From the NCBI RefSeq assembly GCF_014898815.1, contig NW_026515535.1, forward strand, positions 62,001 to 126,000: a DNA stretch of 64,000 nt. The letters run 5' to 3'. This document shows positions 16,301 to 29,689 of the stretch, piece by piece (position 1 is the stretch's first letter; the number at the start of each line of letters is the position of its first letter). The DNA comes from Panonychus citri. Its lineage: Eukaryota; Arthropoda; Arachnida; Trombidiformes; Tetranychidae. The notes under the pieces are model-generated. The model was not told the origin of the DNA, made no database searches, and saw only the letters and a list, made by a program, of their open reading frames with translations. The position numbers and the translations under genes are program-made.

Positions 16301-16605
16301 AAAGTAAATTAATCAAATCAATCTTATAGTTGATACCAGAGCAGCTGATTAATCAACTAATTGACATGTGATGAAGATGATCAGAGGGGCGGAAGATCAT
16401 CTTGTTAATCCTTAATCCACCCACTTTGATAATGAAGATTAACTAGGAAATTGCTAAATCCTACTCTTTGTATATAATCAAACACACGCACTAATCATAA
16501 AACCATAATGATTAACAATCAAGAAGAAAATGCCAAAATTTGGATTACAATTTAAATTGTGATTAGTTGATTTCTCATTGCGTGTTTTCAGCAACTAAAT
16601 AATAA

Positions 16606-16608
<3 letters not shown>

Positions 16609-16646
<38 letters not shown>
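16609..16646. repeat. (CT)n microsatellite
   Basis: About 18 CT units, uninterrupted. Confidence 0.95.
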
Positions 16647-16648
<2 letters not shown>

Positions 16649-18494
16649 GGTTAATCCTCTATCCAGGTAGAGACACACAATTAGGGTGTAAACGGTGTGT
16701 AGGTAATCAGTACGAGTATCTAACACCCACAGGCACAATTGGTTAATCAAGTTGATGATTAAATTTAATAATCAACTGAGAAAATATGATTTCCCCTTCA
16801 AAGGATAAACTTAAATTCATTATTATTTTTCATTTTAAAGGTAAATTATTGAAAAATATAAAAATGCTTGATACAATCAAGGTTATCCTATTGATAATAA
16901 TGGAAACAATTAATTGCTGATTGTTCATTTAATCATTTGATTCATATTTCAATTAAAATTAATTAGAAATTGAGTTAACAATTTTATATATACTCTAATA
17001 CTTGATTCAATTGACTTCCACCAACACCTACACACATTAAATTGTTAATTGTTGATTCAATTTTTAATCATCTCTCTCTCAGTCTCTCTGTCATTCAATT
17101 TGATTTAGTTTAAAACATTATCTTCATTGATTAATGTTAATCATGATAAGCAATTAGTTGGCTTGATTATCAATGAACTTCTAGCTTGTTGTGTTAATTT
17201 TGTTTTTGTTTTTCTGTTAAATTGTCTGCATCAAAATTGATTGTTACAATTAACTAACATTGATTTTTGGATTTAATTTTCATGCTGAGTCTTGAATAAC
17301 TTCACCATTGAAATAAGGTGTCAAGTATCCAGGGTGGTTAATGATTTAATTTAATTCATCTTCAATCAATTTTCACCACCATGAGGCCTCATCATCATCC
17401 TCATCCTCATCTTCATCCTCATCTTCATCCTCATCTTTATCTTCCTCATCCTTGTCTTCCTCATCCTCCCTCACCTTTAAATTTGACCTGAAAACAAAAT
17501 TGATCAAAAAAAAAGTTAAATCAAATTAACTTTTCATTTACCTCAACATGAGTAACTTGTAATTGTTACCTTGATTGTTGTTAATTTAAAACTTTTGATT
17601 AGGTTAGTTGATCAACTTCCTGTTGGCCTTTAAATCCGATTGATTAAATTTGTTGTTTTCACAATTAATTCCAACTGATTTGGTTAAACCAAATTAACTC
17701 AAATCAAATAATTTCTAATTGTTTCCAAATTTCCAATTTTCAATCAAATTAAATGATAAAAGCCACAACTCCAACCAAAACCTTAATCATTACGCTAGTT
17801 AATTGTTAACCCTTAATTGTGTATGATGAGTGGTAATTTGATTAGCTCAGGTATAATAATAATAATACAATTTGATTAACTCTTTTAATTAAAAACAAAA
17901 ATCTGATCTCAATTTACCTTTACCATTTTTTTTTCACTTTTCTAATTAACTTGAGCAATTTTCAATTACTGTTTAACTGGTGATGATTTAATTAACTTAC
18001 TAATTCACTACGAGGTGAATATGTACCAGTATATGAGTGTGATGATCAAATTAAAATTTCCACTGATTAGTTAATTGTAAATCGTTAATTTCATTTTCAA
18101 TTTTCTCTCAAAGTCTCAGATTTAATTTTCTATTAATTTACTTTTCCTCACTCATCATCTTTATCCTTGTCTACTTTTCACCCTCATCACTAAGAGTTAT
18201 CATCCCATTTTCCCCTGCCACTTTACATCTTCCTCTTCCTCATCATCCTCATCCTCATCCTCATCCTTATCCTCATCATCTTTACAAATTACATCTCAAT
18301 CAATTGGATTGAAATAAAACAGAAACTGTCAAGACTAGAAAACTATCAGATTTCATCATTTTTACCTTTCTCCTTTCATCATATCTCAGGTAATCAAATC
18401 TTCAAAAATCATCATCATCATGATTAAGTTAGAAAACATTTCTAATTGTTAAATTGCAAAATCATATCAATCTAATTACCTAGAAATTCAATAT

Positions 18495-18510
18495 TATCGA
18501 TATATCGATA
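18495..18510. promoter_or_regulatory. Tandem TATCGATA palindromes (DRE-like)
   Basis: Two abutting copies of the 8-bp palindrome TATCGATA form a perfect 16-bp palindrome, with further ATCGAT words within 35 bp to the right. TATCGATA is the DNA replication-related element bound by DREF in Drosophila, and CGATA words are bound by the insulator factor BEAF-32. Whether either factor acts in this organism is inference. No gene start was recognised next to it. Confidence 0.35.
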
Positions 18511-21326
18511 GAGTGAGCAAAGGAAATCGATTGGATCGAACTGTCGAGTTGGAGAAAAAAAGAAAAAGAAAAACTTTTTGTTCTAAAGAAAAAAAAACTT
18601 TTTTTTTCTCCAAAATTTAATAACCTAAATGATGATGATAATTAAGTTAAATCATGACGATGATATAAACAGTATAATAAACTAGCTGTTGAAAAGCTAC
18701 TGATCATCTATTCAGAAATAAACTACAATTAAAGACTATAGGTAAGTCTGGAATTGTAATTGGACGATCCCTTAGATTAATTATCTTCATCATCATCATC
18801 CTTGTGCCTCTCTCGTGATGATAAAGAATGAGAAAAAAAGGAGAAAATAATGATCTATGGATGTAGTTCGCATTTCCAATTGATCATAATTACGATCACC
18901 AGGTAATCATTTCATCTCATCATCTCCTTAAAATCCCCTGAAGAAATAATTACATCTCTCCCTCTTCTCCCCCATTATCACCATTATCATCCTCATCATC
19001 ATCATCTTCTCTTCCTTAAACACCCATTGTTTCAGTTTCTTTTACCTGTTGTTTTCATAAAGTGAATATCAAGGTAACCATGATGATGGAGAAAAAATAT
19101 TTTTCACCTTAAATTCATTTTCTATTGGAAAATCAGATTGAGCTTTCTAATTGTGTGGAAAACGATTGGGCAACATTATCAATACTCGAGTAAAGAGTTA
19201 AAATGATTAATTGATTCTCGGTTAATTGTTAACAATTAGACTAAAACAAAGAGCCAATAATCATCCCTATCGATTCCCATTCTTGATGTTTGCGTTTCTT
19301 TGTTTGCTTTTTTCAATCTCCTCACGCATCATCTTGTTTACTTTTACCTTTGGATGATAATTATGATGATGATGATAGAAAGAGATGAAGATGAAGAAGC
19401 TTAATTTAATTCAACGGCTGATTTCATAATCACCCTGAGGCTAAATTATTTCATCAACATTAAAAAACGATTCTCAATATCATTTATTAATAAATCTCAA
19501 AACTTTAGTTTTTTTTGTTCAAAATTTTCAACACAATTAACTGATTATCTTGATATAATAATCAAAATGTTGCATCTAATTGTCAATTACAATTTAAATT
19601 GTACTTACTATTATTGTTTTGAATAATTTGAATGAACAATTAATTTAATCAAAAAGATTTACTCTTAATCATTTGTTTATTATCATTAAAAATCAACAAC
19701 AATTAATGTATTGATTAGTTGATTGTTTAAATCATCTTACCAATCCCAGTTTTTATTTTCTGGTCTAATCATTATGATTTTTTAAATTGTAATTACAATA
19801 TTCAACTTAATTTAATATATTGATTAACAATCATAAAATTTAAATTTGATTCAGTTAAATCATTTTGATATATATCATGACAATTAAAGCTTAATCATTA
19901 TTATTACTATGATGATGATGATGATTGTTGAAGCAAACAATTAAATTGCCTGGAGACAATTAAATCAACTGATTTAACAATTTAGCAAAAAAAAAAATTT
20001 TGTCCCTAAATCAATACACAATCAATTAAACTTAATTGTACTTAAACTGAACACACAAAATTATGATTAAATCTTTAACCATGTTAATTACCTTGAAAAA
20101 AAACACAACTAATTGTTGATTAAACCAAATCAAAATGATAACAATCAAGTAAAACTTTTAATTTAACGTAATTTGAAAATATTAATAAACAATTTACTAA
20201 TTGTTAGTTGTGGTTATTAATATTGATAATCATTTGAATCGTTAATCATTAATCTGATTGTTAAATTAACTCTTAAACAAGGTTAAATCAAGGAAAGAGA
20301 AACAAAAAGTTAACCAATTATCATTAACTTAATCACTCATCATAATCATTTAAAATGATTATCATTGTTATCATTTTAAATCATCATCGGAATCATCATT
20401 AGCTTAATTAATCAATAATATGAAATTTATGTTACCAATTATTATTAAATTACCTCTAGGATATATAACTGAATTAACTGATTGTATTGGGGAAAAAAAA
20501 GTTTAGAAAATTAATTTCAAAACTAATCATCATCATCATCATCATCATCATCTAAACAATCAGCTGATTACTGGGTAAGAGTGATAATAATAACCATCAT
20601 CATCTACTATATACAATAATTGTCATTGTCTAATTGTGATCAACAGTGAGTATCAATGATAATCATGTGTTGATAACAATTTAAGCTAAATTGTTACAAT
20701 TTACGAGTAAAATATTGGTTTCAATTGATGATTGAATAAAATGAGATGATAATCATAAGGTAAATCAATATTGATTGACAGATTAAAGGTGATTAAGAAA
20801 AAATTTTGTTCCTATTGATAACTATTATTTACATCATCATACCTGTAACTGATGATGATGATGAGTGGGAGGATGATAAGGATGATAAAAAGGATGAGGA
20901 TGAATCTAAACGCCCATTGGAAAATGATGAATAACAATATTAATCTTTATCTCTAATCTTATTGATGCTATTAAATGGACAACAATGATAATAACGATGA
21001 TGATGATGAAGATTAAGAAGAGAAACAAATCATCTCTCTCTCTCTCTATCTTCCTAATCATCATTATTATCCAATGATGATGAGGATGATAAAAAAAGTG
21101 AGCATGTCAAGAGTCTAGAAGATTTTTTTTTTCTTCATTCAATTTATCCGTTTCAACTTCATTCACTTGAATGAATCTAATACTATTAATGTGCTGGTGA
21201 GATTGATGATAAATGATTGACCAAAAGGCTAATGGTCAGTTTAAAATAATACACTGGACACACCAAGGGTGAGGTTAGGAAAGTCATTAATTCAATTAAA
21301 AATAATAATAGATGATGATTACAATT

Positions 21327-21350
21327 ATCATCATCATCATCATCATCATC
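21327..21350. repeat. (ATC)n trinucleotide run
   Basis: Eight perfect ATC units; similar GAT/ATC runs recur across the noncoding parts of the window. Confidence 0.95.
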
Positions 21351-24300
21351 AATTAGATGACAACAGGAAAAGTTAACGGACAGAAAACAAAATCAATTGA
21401 TTTCTACCTTTAAGTTAATGTGACTCTTTTGTTTTCTGGTTAACTGGTTAACTTTTCTGGTTTAATTTTCATCTTGAGCTGATCAGTTAATCTGGTTATC
21501 TGGTTAATTGTATAATTTAACAATTAACATTTTTCCTTATACGCATGTTTAATTGTCCCCGATGAAACTGATTGTTTATAAACCAATTACAATATCAACA
21601 AACTATATTATCAACTATATTTAAGTTGCGTGTTGATAATTTAACTTTTGATGATGATTAAGGATAATCAATTGATTGTTTATATGATTATTTACCTAAA
21701 GGTAAAGGGATTTAACAAACGTTTAATTGTTGATGATAATTGTTACCAACTATCATTTTGTATTATATATATAAGTTAATCATTTCCGTTTAAATTAGTA
21801 TATATTATTTGTCTATGTATATTATATTATATACACACAACTTCACGGTTAATATAAAATTAATTGTTGTTAGTTAATTTAGTTAGGTTTTTGTTTTCTT
21901 CATGGTTTCACATTGTTGATTGTTTATCATTAATAATTGGATATAAATATTACTAATTTTTTTATTCAATTCTTGGTAACAAGCTAATTGTGGCTTGATT
22001 GTTGAAACTTAAATTGTTGTTGTTGTTGTTTCTGTTGTTGCTTTTGGTATATTAATATATTGACAAGCAGCAATTATCAGCAATTTAGTTTAAATTGTTA
22101 GCAAAATGGTTCCAGACATTATCATCTTTAACTCACCCGCAAGCTATTTCTCATCTTTATCTTCATCCTCATCATCATTCACTTTCTTTTTCTCTTTCTT
22201 TTTTTCTTTTCTCATCAAATGTTCAATTCCTTTGCATGGACATTGGAAAACAATGGTGATAATAATACAACGAGTTTACTACTAATTGTTTTGTCTAAAT
22301 TGTTATTCTGTTGATTAGTTGTCATCAACAACATCATCTTATTGAATTTTTCATTTAATTGTAGATAATTAATTGACTTTGTAGAAGAGAGAAAATATTT
22401 CAATTGTGATTCTAAATCAATGCAAACGATTTTTGTTAATTTCTTAATCTTAATCCGTACTTTCAATTCATCATTGTTATTGAAAAGTTAATTGCTACTA
22501 ATTAATCATGTACAAAGGTGAGTATTTGCTAACAATTAAGTTGATTATTGATGATGATTTGGTTGTTGAATCAATCTTATAATTGTTCAAGTTAAATCTC
22601 AATTGATTTTCCTGCAAGACAATTAAATTTAAATTAATTATCAACAAAAAAAAATTGGGCAAACCAGTTAATGAAAATTCAAGAATCAACAATTAACTTG
22701 AAACAATCAATAAAGCAGTTAAACATTATCAAGGTAAATTGTTATTAACAATTAACAAGATCAGCGACTTTATAATAAATTTGCCCTCCGGCTAAATGAT
22801 AATAATTTAAGTTGATGTTTGTCTTAGTTAATGTTAATCAAATAAAAAAAAATGAATCATCTCATTAAATTTGATTACAATCAGAAAACCAATTATCAAA
22901 TTTAACTAATTATAATCATCATTATGATTAGCCCAACAACATGACAATTTAAAATGAAAATGGTTAACAACATTGTCAACACCAAATTAAATTTAATAAT
23001 TAGCAATTAACAACTAATTAGTTATTTCTGGTTAACTATTAAATCAAAATCAACCTTGAAACCAGAAAAAAAAACAAAACAAAATGAGAAAACTTTTTTA
23101 ATTTAATTTACTTTTCTTTACATAATTAACTAATCAAATCAATACCATTATTATAATTACAGCAACAATTAACTAATTTAACAGCAACAATTTAACTTGT
23201 CTGACATTTATGGGGAAATTAAATGATATTATCAATATAAATCATTTGATTGTATTGATAATAATTAATAATCAAATTGTTACCCGATTGTTAATTGTTG
23301 AAATTGTTTAAATTACTTTACAATTGATCAATTGATTGTCCATTTAGATTTGATTAGATGATTGTTTCTTGTCTCGGGTTAATTGTAATTCATTTGAATC
23401 AGAAAATTAAATAATAATAATTTGTTGTTTTCTGTTACAACCAAATTAAATTGTCTATGGTTAATGATTATTATCAATATAATAAAATATTAATTTAATT
23501 GTTGCTATTATAATATCACCAGGTATCAGAATTGTAAACTCTGTTAGTTAATTGTTACACCAATTAACAGAAGCAAAAAGTTAATTCAATTGAATTAAAT
23601 GAATTAACCTTTGAATATTATTATTAATACAAAGATGCAAGTTAAAAAGTAACAATTTAATTTAATTGTAATTTAGTTTTGGTTTGTCTGTTAATCATTG
23701 AGCCATAAATGTATGATGATGATGAATAATTTAATGATTATCATAATTGTTGATTATAAATTGTTGGCTGTTAATTGCTGTCAGCAATGAATTGTAAAAG
23801 AGGAAATATTAAATAAAATCTTCAACAATTAAAAAAAAAGCAAATTAAAAACCATTTACAATTTAGGTTTGCTTGTTAAATTGTGATTGCACATTGTGAT
23901 TTATTAGTTACAATTTAGTTTACAGTTAACTGAGTTAGTTGATTAGTTGATTTAACCATTAATAATTGATCATTATTATTAAATTAAACTATTATAAATT
24001 TGATTGTTGATTAAATGTATTTGATATTTAACTGAATTGATTAATTTACCTTGAAAAAAGTTTCCATTTTTTTTTGTTATTGCAAACTAATTATTATTAC
24101 TGTTGTTGTTTATTGTAACTTGTTAATTGTTCAGGTTAATTGCTAATTGTTATTTCATTGTTGATTAACAATGAATTAACCATGTTTCCGTTTTTGATCA
24201 TACAATTAATGTCAAGCCAGTTAATTCATTTATTATAATCATCAATCACAATTTGATTTACTTTCATCATCATTTCAAATCTCATATCATTTCATTAGCT

Positions 24301-24798
24301 AAATCATTTAATGATCAACAATTAAAATTAAATTGTCTTGTCAAATCAAATAATAATAATAATACAATAGATAATTATCATATGATAATTGTAACTAATC
24401 ATGATAGTTAATTAACTTAGACTAATTAATACAATTGCTATTTGGTTAATCAATCAAAAAAAAAAGGTTTCATAACAATAATAAAATTTTCAAAAGATTA
24501 AGATGTTAATTGTATTAACGATCATGATGATTTACTAATCACAATTATGATTCCCATCATTTTTAACAAACAATCAATCAATTGAATCACAATTAACATA
24601 TATTCATGTCAGTTGATCATCATGCTGATTGTTAAATCACCTTAAATCAATGAGAATCAATGATTTTTACAATTGAATTAAATATAATCACAACGAGAAA
24701 AAAAAAGTTAGAAACAATCAGAGATACAATTAACTTTGATTATCAACAACAATCAAAGTTTTTTTTTAAATTACACTAAGGGGATATTGTTAAATTGT

Positions 24799-24824
24799 TG
24801 ATGATGATGATGATGATGATGATG
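24799..24824. repeat. (TGA)n trinucleotide run
   Basis: More than eight TGA units in noncoding DNA left of the homeobox exon. Confidence 0.95.
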
Positions 24825-25295
24825 GTAATCATCAATCATTATTCTGGCAAGTTAAATGATCACAATTAAGATCATCGATCTAATGTCAAACGAATAACTT
24901 TTTTCATCTTGATTCCTAAGATGATTAGTTGATAATAGTGATAATGATTTGAGATGATTAAGGAGAGAGAGAGAGAAATAAGATAACCTCCCTTTTCTCA
25001 CTCATCTTCATTATCATCTTCTCTCTCTATTAATCCTCTCATCATCAATTACCAATTTAAATTTGATTAACATGATACATGTAATGAAAATATTATCGTT
25101 CGAGGTTAATAACTAATCATTTGTTGGTTGGAAAAAGTTTCAACCATTGAAAATTATTCAGAGTATTGAGTTAATCATGTAATCAGAACGATATTATCAT
25201 TGAATAGGAAACATTATCTTGTTTTTTTTTTGCTTTCGAATTGCAAATTGAAAGAATAGATAGAAATTAATAAAAAAAAAGTTCTTTACTCTTAC

Positions 25296-27170
25296 CTGAA
25301 CTCGAGCCTCGGCGAGATCAAGTTTAGATGCAAGTGATTCCCTCATGAAAACATCGGGATAATGTGAGGCTTCAAATGCTTTTTCCAATTGTTCCAATTG
25401 CCAGGAATTAAAGTTGGTTCGGGTTCGACGTCGTTTAGAACTTCCGTCTGGTGAATGATCACCATGTCCATCATCATCAGAATCATCAAGATCATTATCA
25501 AGATCATCATCTTCACCAGGACCAACCAAGCATCGAGACATTTGAACTGAATCAGCTGATGAAACAGATCGATTACTCTGATTGGAAAGGTCAGAATTAC
25601 CGTTAAGATGATGTTGAATTATATTCAATGGTCCAGAGTTAATGGTTCCGGTTAAACCGACTGGTGATAAATGATGATTAAGATGATTAAGATGATGCTG
25701 TTGATTAAGATGGTGTTGTTGTTGTTGTTGTTGTTGTTGCTGTTGATGATGATGGTGTTGATTTTGATGATGATTGGAAATCAAATTGGAACCAGAGTTG
25801 GAACCGTGAAGTCGACTATTAATTGCATGTAATTGCTGCTGGTGAATTTGATGATGAACTGAATGATGAAGTGATTGTTGGTGATGATGTTGATTGTTCC
25901 CACTAGAACCATTGTTAACACTATTACTATTTGAACTGTTATTACTATTACTATTATTATTGCTACTATTGGTACTATTATTTGGATTACTATTATTATT
26001 ATTGGTGTTGCCGCTGTTGGAGGTGTTGTTACGGTTATCGGTGGGATTGTTGGTGTTATTGGTGCTGTTGGAGGTGGTATTGGTGTTATTTCCTGATGAT
26101 GATGAGGATGATGATGTCCGATCTTTAATTAACATTGGATGATAAGCACAATCTCCTGGAAACTCAGCACATCGACATCCACTCAGGAAACCAGCTCGCG
26201 ACAGCGGGTGCACATTTCCAGCGGCAGCAGCGGCAGCGGCAGCGGCCGCTTGAGATGCTGCCGTTGGTGAATAGCCCAAAGCTTTCAAACCTAACAACAG
26301 AAAACGTCAAAGAAAACAAACAAACAAACAAACAAACAACAATTAGTTGATTGTAAACAACAAACAATCTCAATACACCAAAAATCAACTCAATCAAATG
26401 ATCAACCATCTAATAGACTGATCAATGATGATGATAACAATTTGCATCTTCATCTATTTAGATTATCATTTATTGATTATATTACATTAGTGTGTTAGTC
26501 TCTCTCTCTTTTTTTTTGCATTTTCAAAGGTGAGTAGCAAACAAACAAGGTAAATGTATGTAACTTTTCAAAGACATTGCCTCAGGGTGTGAATATGATG
26601 TTGCTATTTTGTAGTTTTTTTTGTTGATCTTTTTTTAGGTTCAGATATTTTGTTTTTGGCTCTTCTTCATCTTCACTGGTTCACTAACTGTAGATGATGA
26701 AGTTTCTTGCTCTTGATTAACTTATTGATATTTTTTATTTCTATTGCAATTATGAGGATGAGGATGAAGATGATAATGATAATGAAGATGATGATGAGCT
26801 ACCCTAAAGTGTTTGACATTCAAGTCAAGTAAAATGATGAGGATGCTAAGGTAATAATAATAAGACACACCTATGATATATTTTCATATATGTTATAAGT
26901 TTTGAATATTTTTCTTGTTTTTGTTGTGTTTTCATTTTAACCATTGACTTTGATGATTTTGTTACCTTTCAATCAATTGATTTTGACAAGGTAACAAAAT
27001 TATTTGGATGAACAAAGTTAATTGCAAAGTTTTCCAGTCTAATTGTTTGCTTGTTAATTAGGGGATGAGGATTGATTTGGTTTGATTGTTATTCGGTTAA
27101 TTGTTAACTTACCTTGAAAAGGATAACCTGTTAAAAATGGCCAAATACTCAATGGATTAGTGGCTGACAT
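25296..27170 (-). CDS. unc-4: Unc-4/Uncx-like paired-class homeobox transcription factor, 5' two coding exons (partial)
   Basis: Exon 1 is 27113-27170 (ATG at 27170, [19 protein letters not shown]) and ends at a GTAAGT donor. Exon 2 is 26290-25296; its acceptor follows a TTGTTAG and its end is a GTAAGAG donor. The joined frame gives 351 residues. In order: a poly-Ala run, an Asn/Ser/Thr-rich low-complexity tract, a His/Gln-rich tract, an acidic stretch, then [21 protein letters not shown] and on to RVQ, which are homeodomain residues 1-46. The TNFNSWQLE...[11 protein letters not shown] signature matches the Unc-4/Uncx subfamily, nuclear DNA-binding repressors of neuronal and segmental fate. 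The exon stops between homeodomain residues 46 and 47, the classic intron site of paired-like genes, so recognition-helix residues 47-60 lie on an exon that I cannot find to the left. Reading past the donor gives unrelated residues and a stop. Confidence 0.88.
26291..27112 (-). other. Intron 1 of the unc-4-like gene
   Basis: An 822-bp intron bounded by GTAAGT and TTGTTAG. It contains an (AAAC)n run near the exon 2 acceptor, (GAT)n-like stretches and no recognisable coding sequence. Confidence 0.75.
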
Positions 27171-28969
27171 GATTTAAGATTGTTTGTGATTAGACAATGA
27201 ATATCAATTGATCACAATTAAGTTAATTTTCCAATTTATTTATTTGCTTCTCAACTGATTAACACACAAAGAGAAACACGCAAAACAATTTAAATCCAAA
27301 TGTTAATCAAGTTTTAATCACTTTGATAGAGACATTAAATTGTCCAATCAACTTGTTAGTTAAATCACAAAGAGTAATCCAAAAATTAATAATCACAATT
27401 TAGTTAATCAATAGGATAATGATGGTGATGATGATGAGGATGAGGATGAGGATGATGATTCAATGATGATTAGGAAACAATCAATTAATCATAATTGAAA
27501 AAAAAGAGAGAAAAAAGTTTCCAAAGTTAATCAAATCAATTGAGAAACAATTTATCAGGAAATTTGAATACACAATTATGACTAATCAATAATGATCATC
27601 AATTAATTAGAGAAAATTTTTTTTTGTTGTGTTAATTAATTAAGATAATCAATTAAAGGAGTAAAAATGATGATGATGATTATCAACTGATTTAGTTGAA
27701 AAATCGTATTGATTGTTGACTGTTTTGAAGGAAAAATTTGTAACAACAACAATCAAGAACCGTAGTAATGTAAATAATATAATGATAATATGATGATAAA
27801 AATTTTCTCTTCATCATCATCACAATTTGGGAGTGAGAGGAATGAAAGTTAATTCAAAATGGAAGCTTTTGATTGGTTGCATTTCGAAAATGTGGGAGGA
27901 AACTTTCAAAAGAATAACCGATTTCTATTGGTTGAAAGTTCGATGATAACATTTACATGGATCCTCCTTTGGAATGATAATATTTTTTGGATACACTGAA
28001 GAGCCGCAGTGAGAAGATGAGATGAGAGAGAGAGAGAGAGGAAGATAGAAGGATAAAGAATGGGGTGGATGATGAGCCGATCATCATTTTCTACTTCAAG
28101 TTGATCATCTCTTCATCTTTTATCCTTTTCTTTTTTTTCGCTCTCAAGAAATTCAATGAAAATATCCTCATGATTATTATCTTATTCTTGATTGTTACAA
28201 TGTTTATCTCAATTCTTTCACTTTGGTAATTTACTTTTGATTGTTGAAGGAAAACAACAATTTACTACCAATTAAATTGATCATCGAAAGGGGGGCTTAC
28301 AATTCATACTATTAACTAAGTAATTTAACTTGTAATTGGTTCTAATCAGTTGTTATATTAGATTTTCACTATTCTTTCCTGTGATTTATTTTCTACTTTT
28401 TTCTTGATTGTTTGAGAATTGGTTTAATTTGATTGTTGTTGTTTTCACCTTTTCATTAAAGTTTACCTTTCTCATTGCTTTTCTCATTCATTATCCTTCA
28501 ATTGTTTACTAGATTTCGTCTTTTTTTTGGCATCAATCAAATGTTGATTGTTTGTCAATGTTTGATTTTCATTAACCTTTTCAGTGACCTTTGGTTGGAT
28601 TTTGGGTTGGTTAATATACAAATTGTTGCATCTGATTATTGAATATTTGAAATCCGAAATTTGATATTTAATTGCTTTTCTTTCGGGCCTTTTATATCAA
28701 TTGAAAATCCAACGAAAGGTCAACAATTAACTTTACTTTTTGTAATCAACTCATTTGGTTAGTAAATTGATCTACTTTTTTCAGTTTCAAGGTTAACCGA
28801 TTCAGACTTATCGATAGATTATTATTCAAACTTTACTGTAGCATTGGTGGGATCTTTATGATTAATTGTTTTACATTGATAATAAATTTAATTTAATTTA
28901 ATTTTCGCTACAATTGAAAAATTAATTTCAACTTTGAAAATATTTTGAAAACTTTTTATTTTGTGACAT

Positions 28970-28986
28970 GTGCTGCCATCTATTGG
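28970..28986 (-). promoter_or_regulatory. CTCF-like motif
   Basis: On the minus strand the sequence reads CCAATAGATGGCAGCAC. This matches the core of the CTCF consensus (CCANNAGATGGCAG) except for CCAAT in place of the usual CCACT. CTCF is conserved in many arthropods. The position, between a developmental homeobox gene and a housekeeping gene block, would suit an insulator, but occupancy is inference. Confidence 0.35.
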
Positions 28987-29644
28987 ATTGAGTTGCAACT
29001 AAAATGATCAAAGTGAAAAAAATTTTTCAATAAATTTGAAGTTAATTACAATTAAGATCAATGATGAATCAGATTGATTAAGCCCTTGATTAGCGTAATT
29101 AAATGTTTAGAGTGAATTGTGGAACTACAATTATTGGATTGATTTTATTGTTTTTGGTTAATCACAGATTAAAGTTTCAATTGTTGCTAATTGTTAATCT
29201 AATTTGAGTGATCAATTAATTTGATTAATTTCAATAAGGAAATTTAATATTAGTGATTAAAGTTAATTGAAATCTATTGGTGTATTATTGTTGAACACAC
29301 ATCACGATTATTGGTGATTAATTGTAAGTATATTATGTGTTCTTGTTAATTGTTTTAATTAATGATCCATGGATATGATTAACCACTAATCAAGTTTTTC
29401 TCAGGTGATTAACTAAAGATGATTTAATTGTTGATTTATTCATCCAGGTTAATCATTATATTCAGAAAACATATCGTCTTACTCATTTAATTAAATTTAA
29501 TTGTAAACAATTAAGATTGAAATTAACGGTGATCCGGTTGAGTCGTTGAAATGAATTAACAACCTTCCGGCTAATTGATAATTAATTGTTGGAAAAAAAT
29601 TAATCTTAATCTGTTTTCCAATTGAAACAATCAAGAGTAACAAT

Positions 29645-29645
<1 letters not shown>

Positions 29646-29686
<41 letters not shown>
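29646..29686. repeat. (AG)n microsatellite
   Basis: About 20 uninterrupted AG units. Confidence 0.95.

Positions 29687-29689
<3 letters not shown>

Larger units (their letters stand above)
1..25295. other. Long noncoding tract downstream of, or intronic to, the unc-4-like gene
   Basis: I see no open frame here with protein-like composition. The short open frames consist of translated simple repeats (poly-Ser/Leu from (CT)n, poly-His/Asp from (GAT)n). The tract is AT-rich, CpG-poor and filled with GA/CT dinucleotide runs, GAT/ATC trinucleotide runs and dispersed AACAATTAA-like words. I looked on the minus strand for the missing second half of the homeodomain (VWFQNRR...) and did not find it. 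The tract is therefore either one very long intron of that gene or its exons lie beyond the left edge. No tRNA, rRNA or transposon ORF was recognised. Confidence 0.6.

Noticed and set aside
25894..26142. Plus-strand frames opposite unc-4 exon 2, rich in Leu or Tyr
   Set aside because: Antisense shadows of the Asn/Ser-rich coding repeat.
26290..26297. Start of unc-4 at a TTG just left of the exon 2 acceptor
   Set aside because: The frame continues across a good acceptor to an upstream ATG-bearing exon at 27170, which is the better start.
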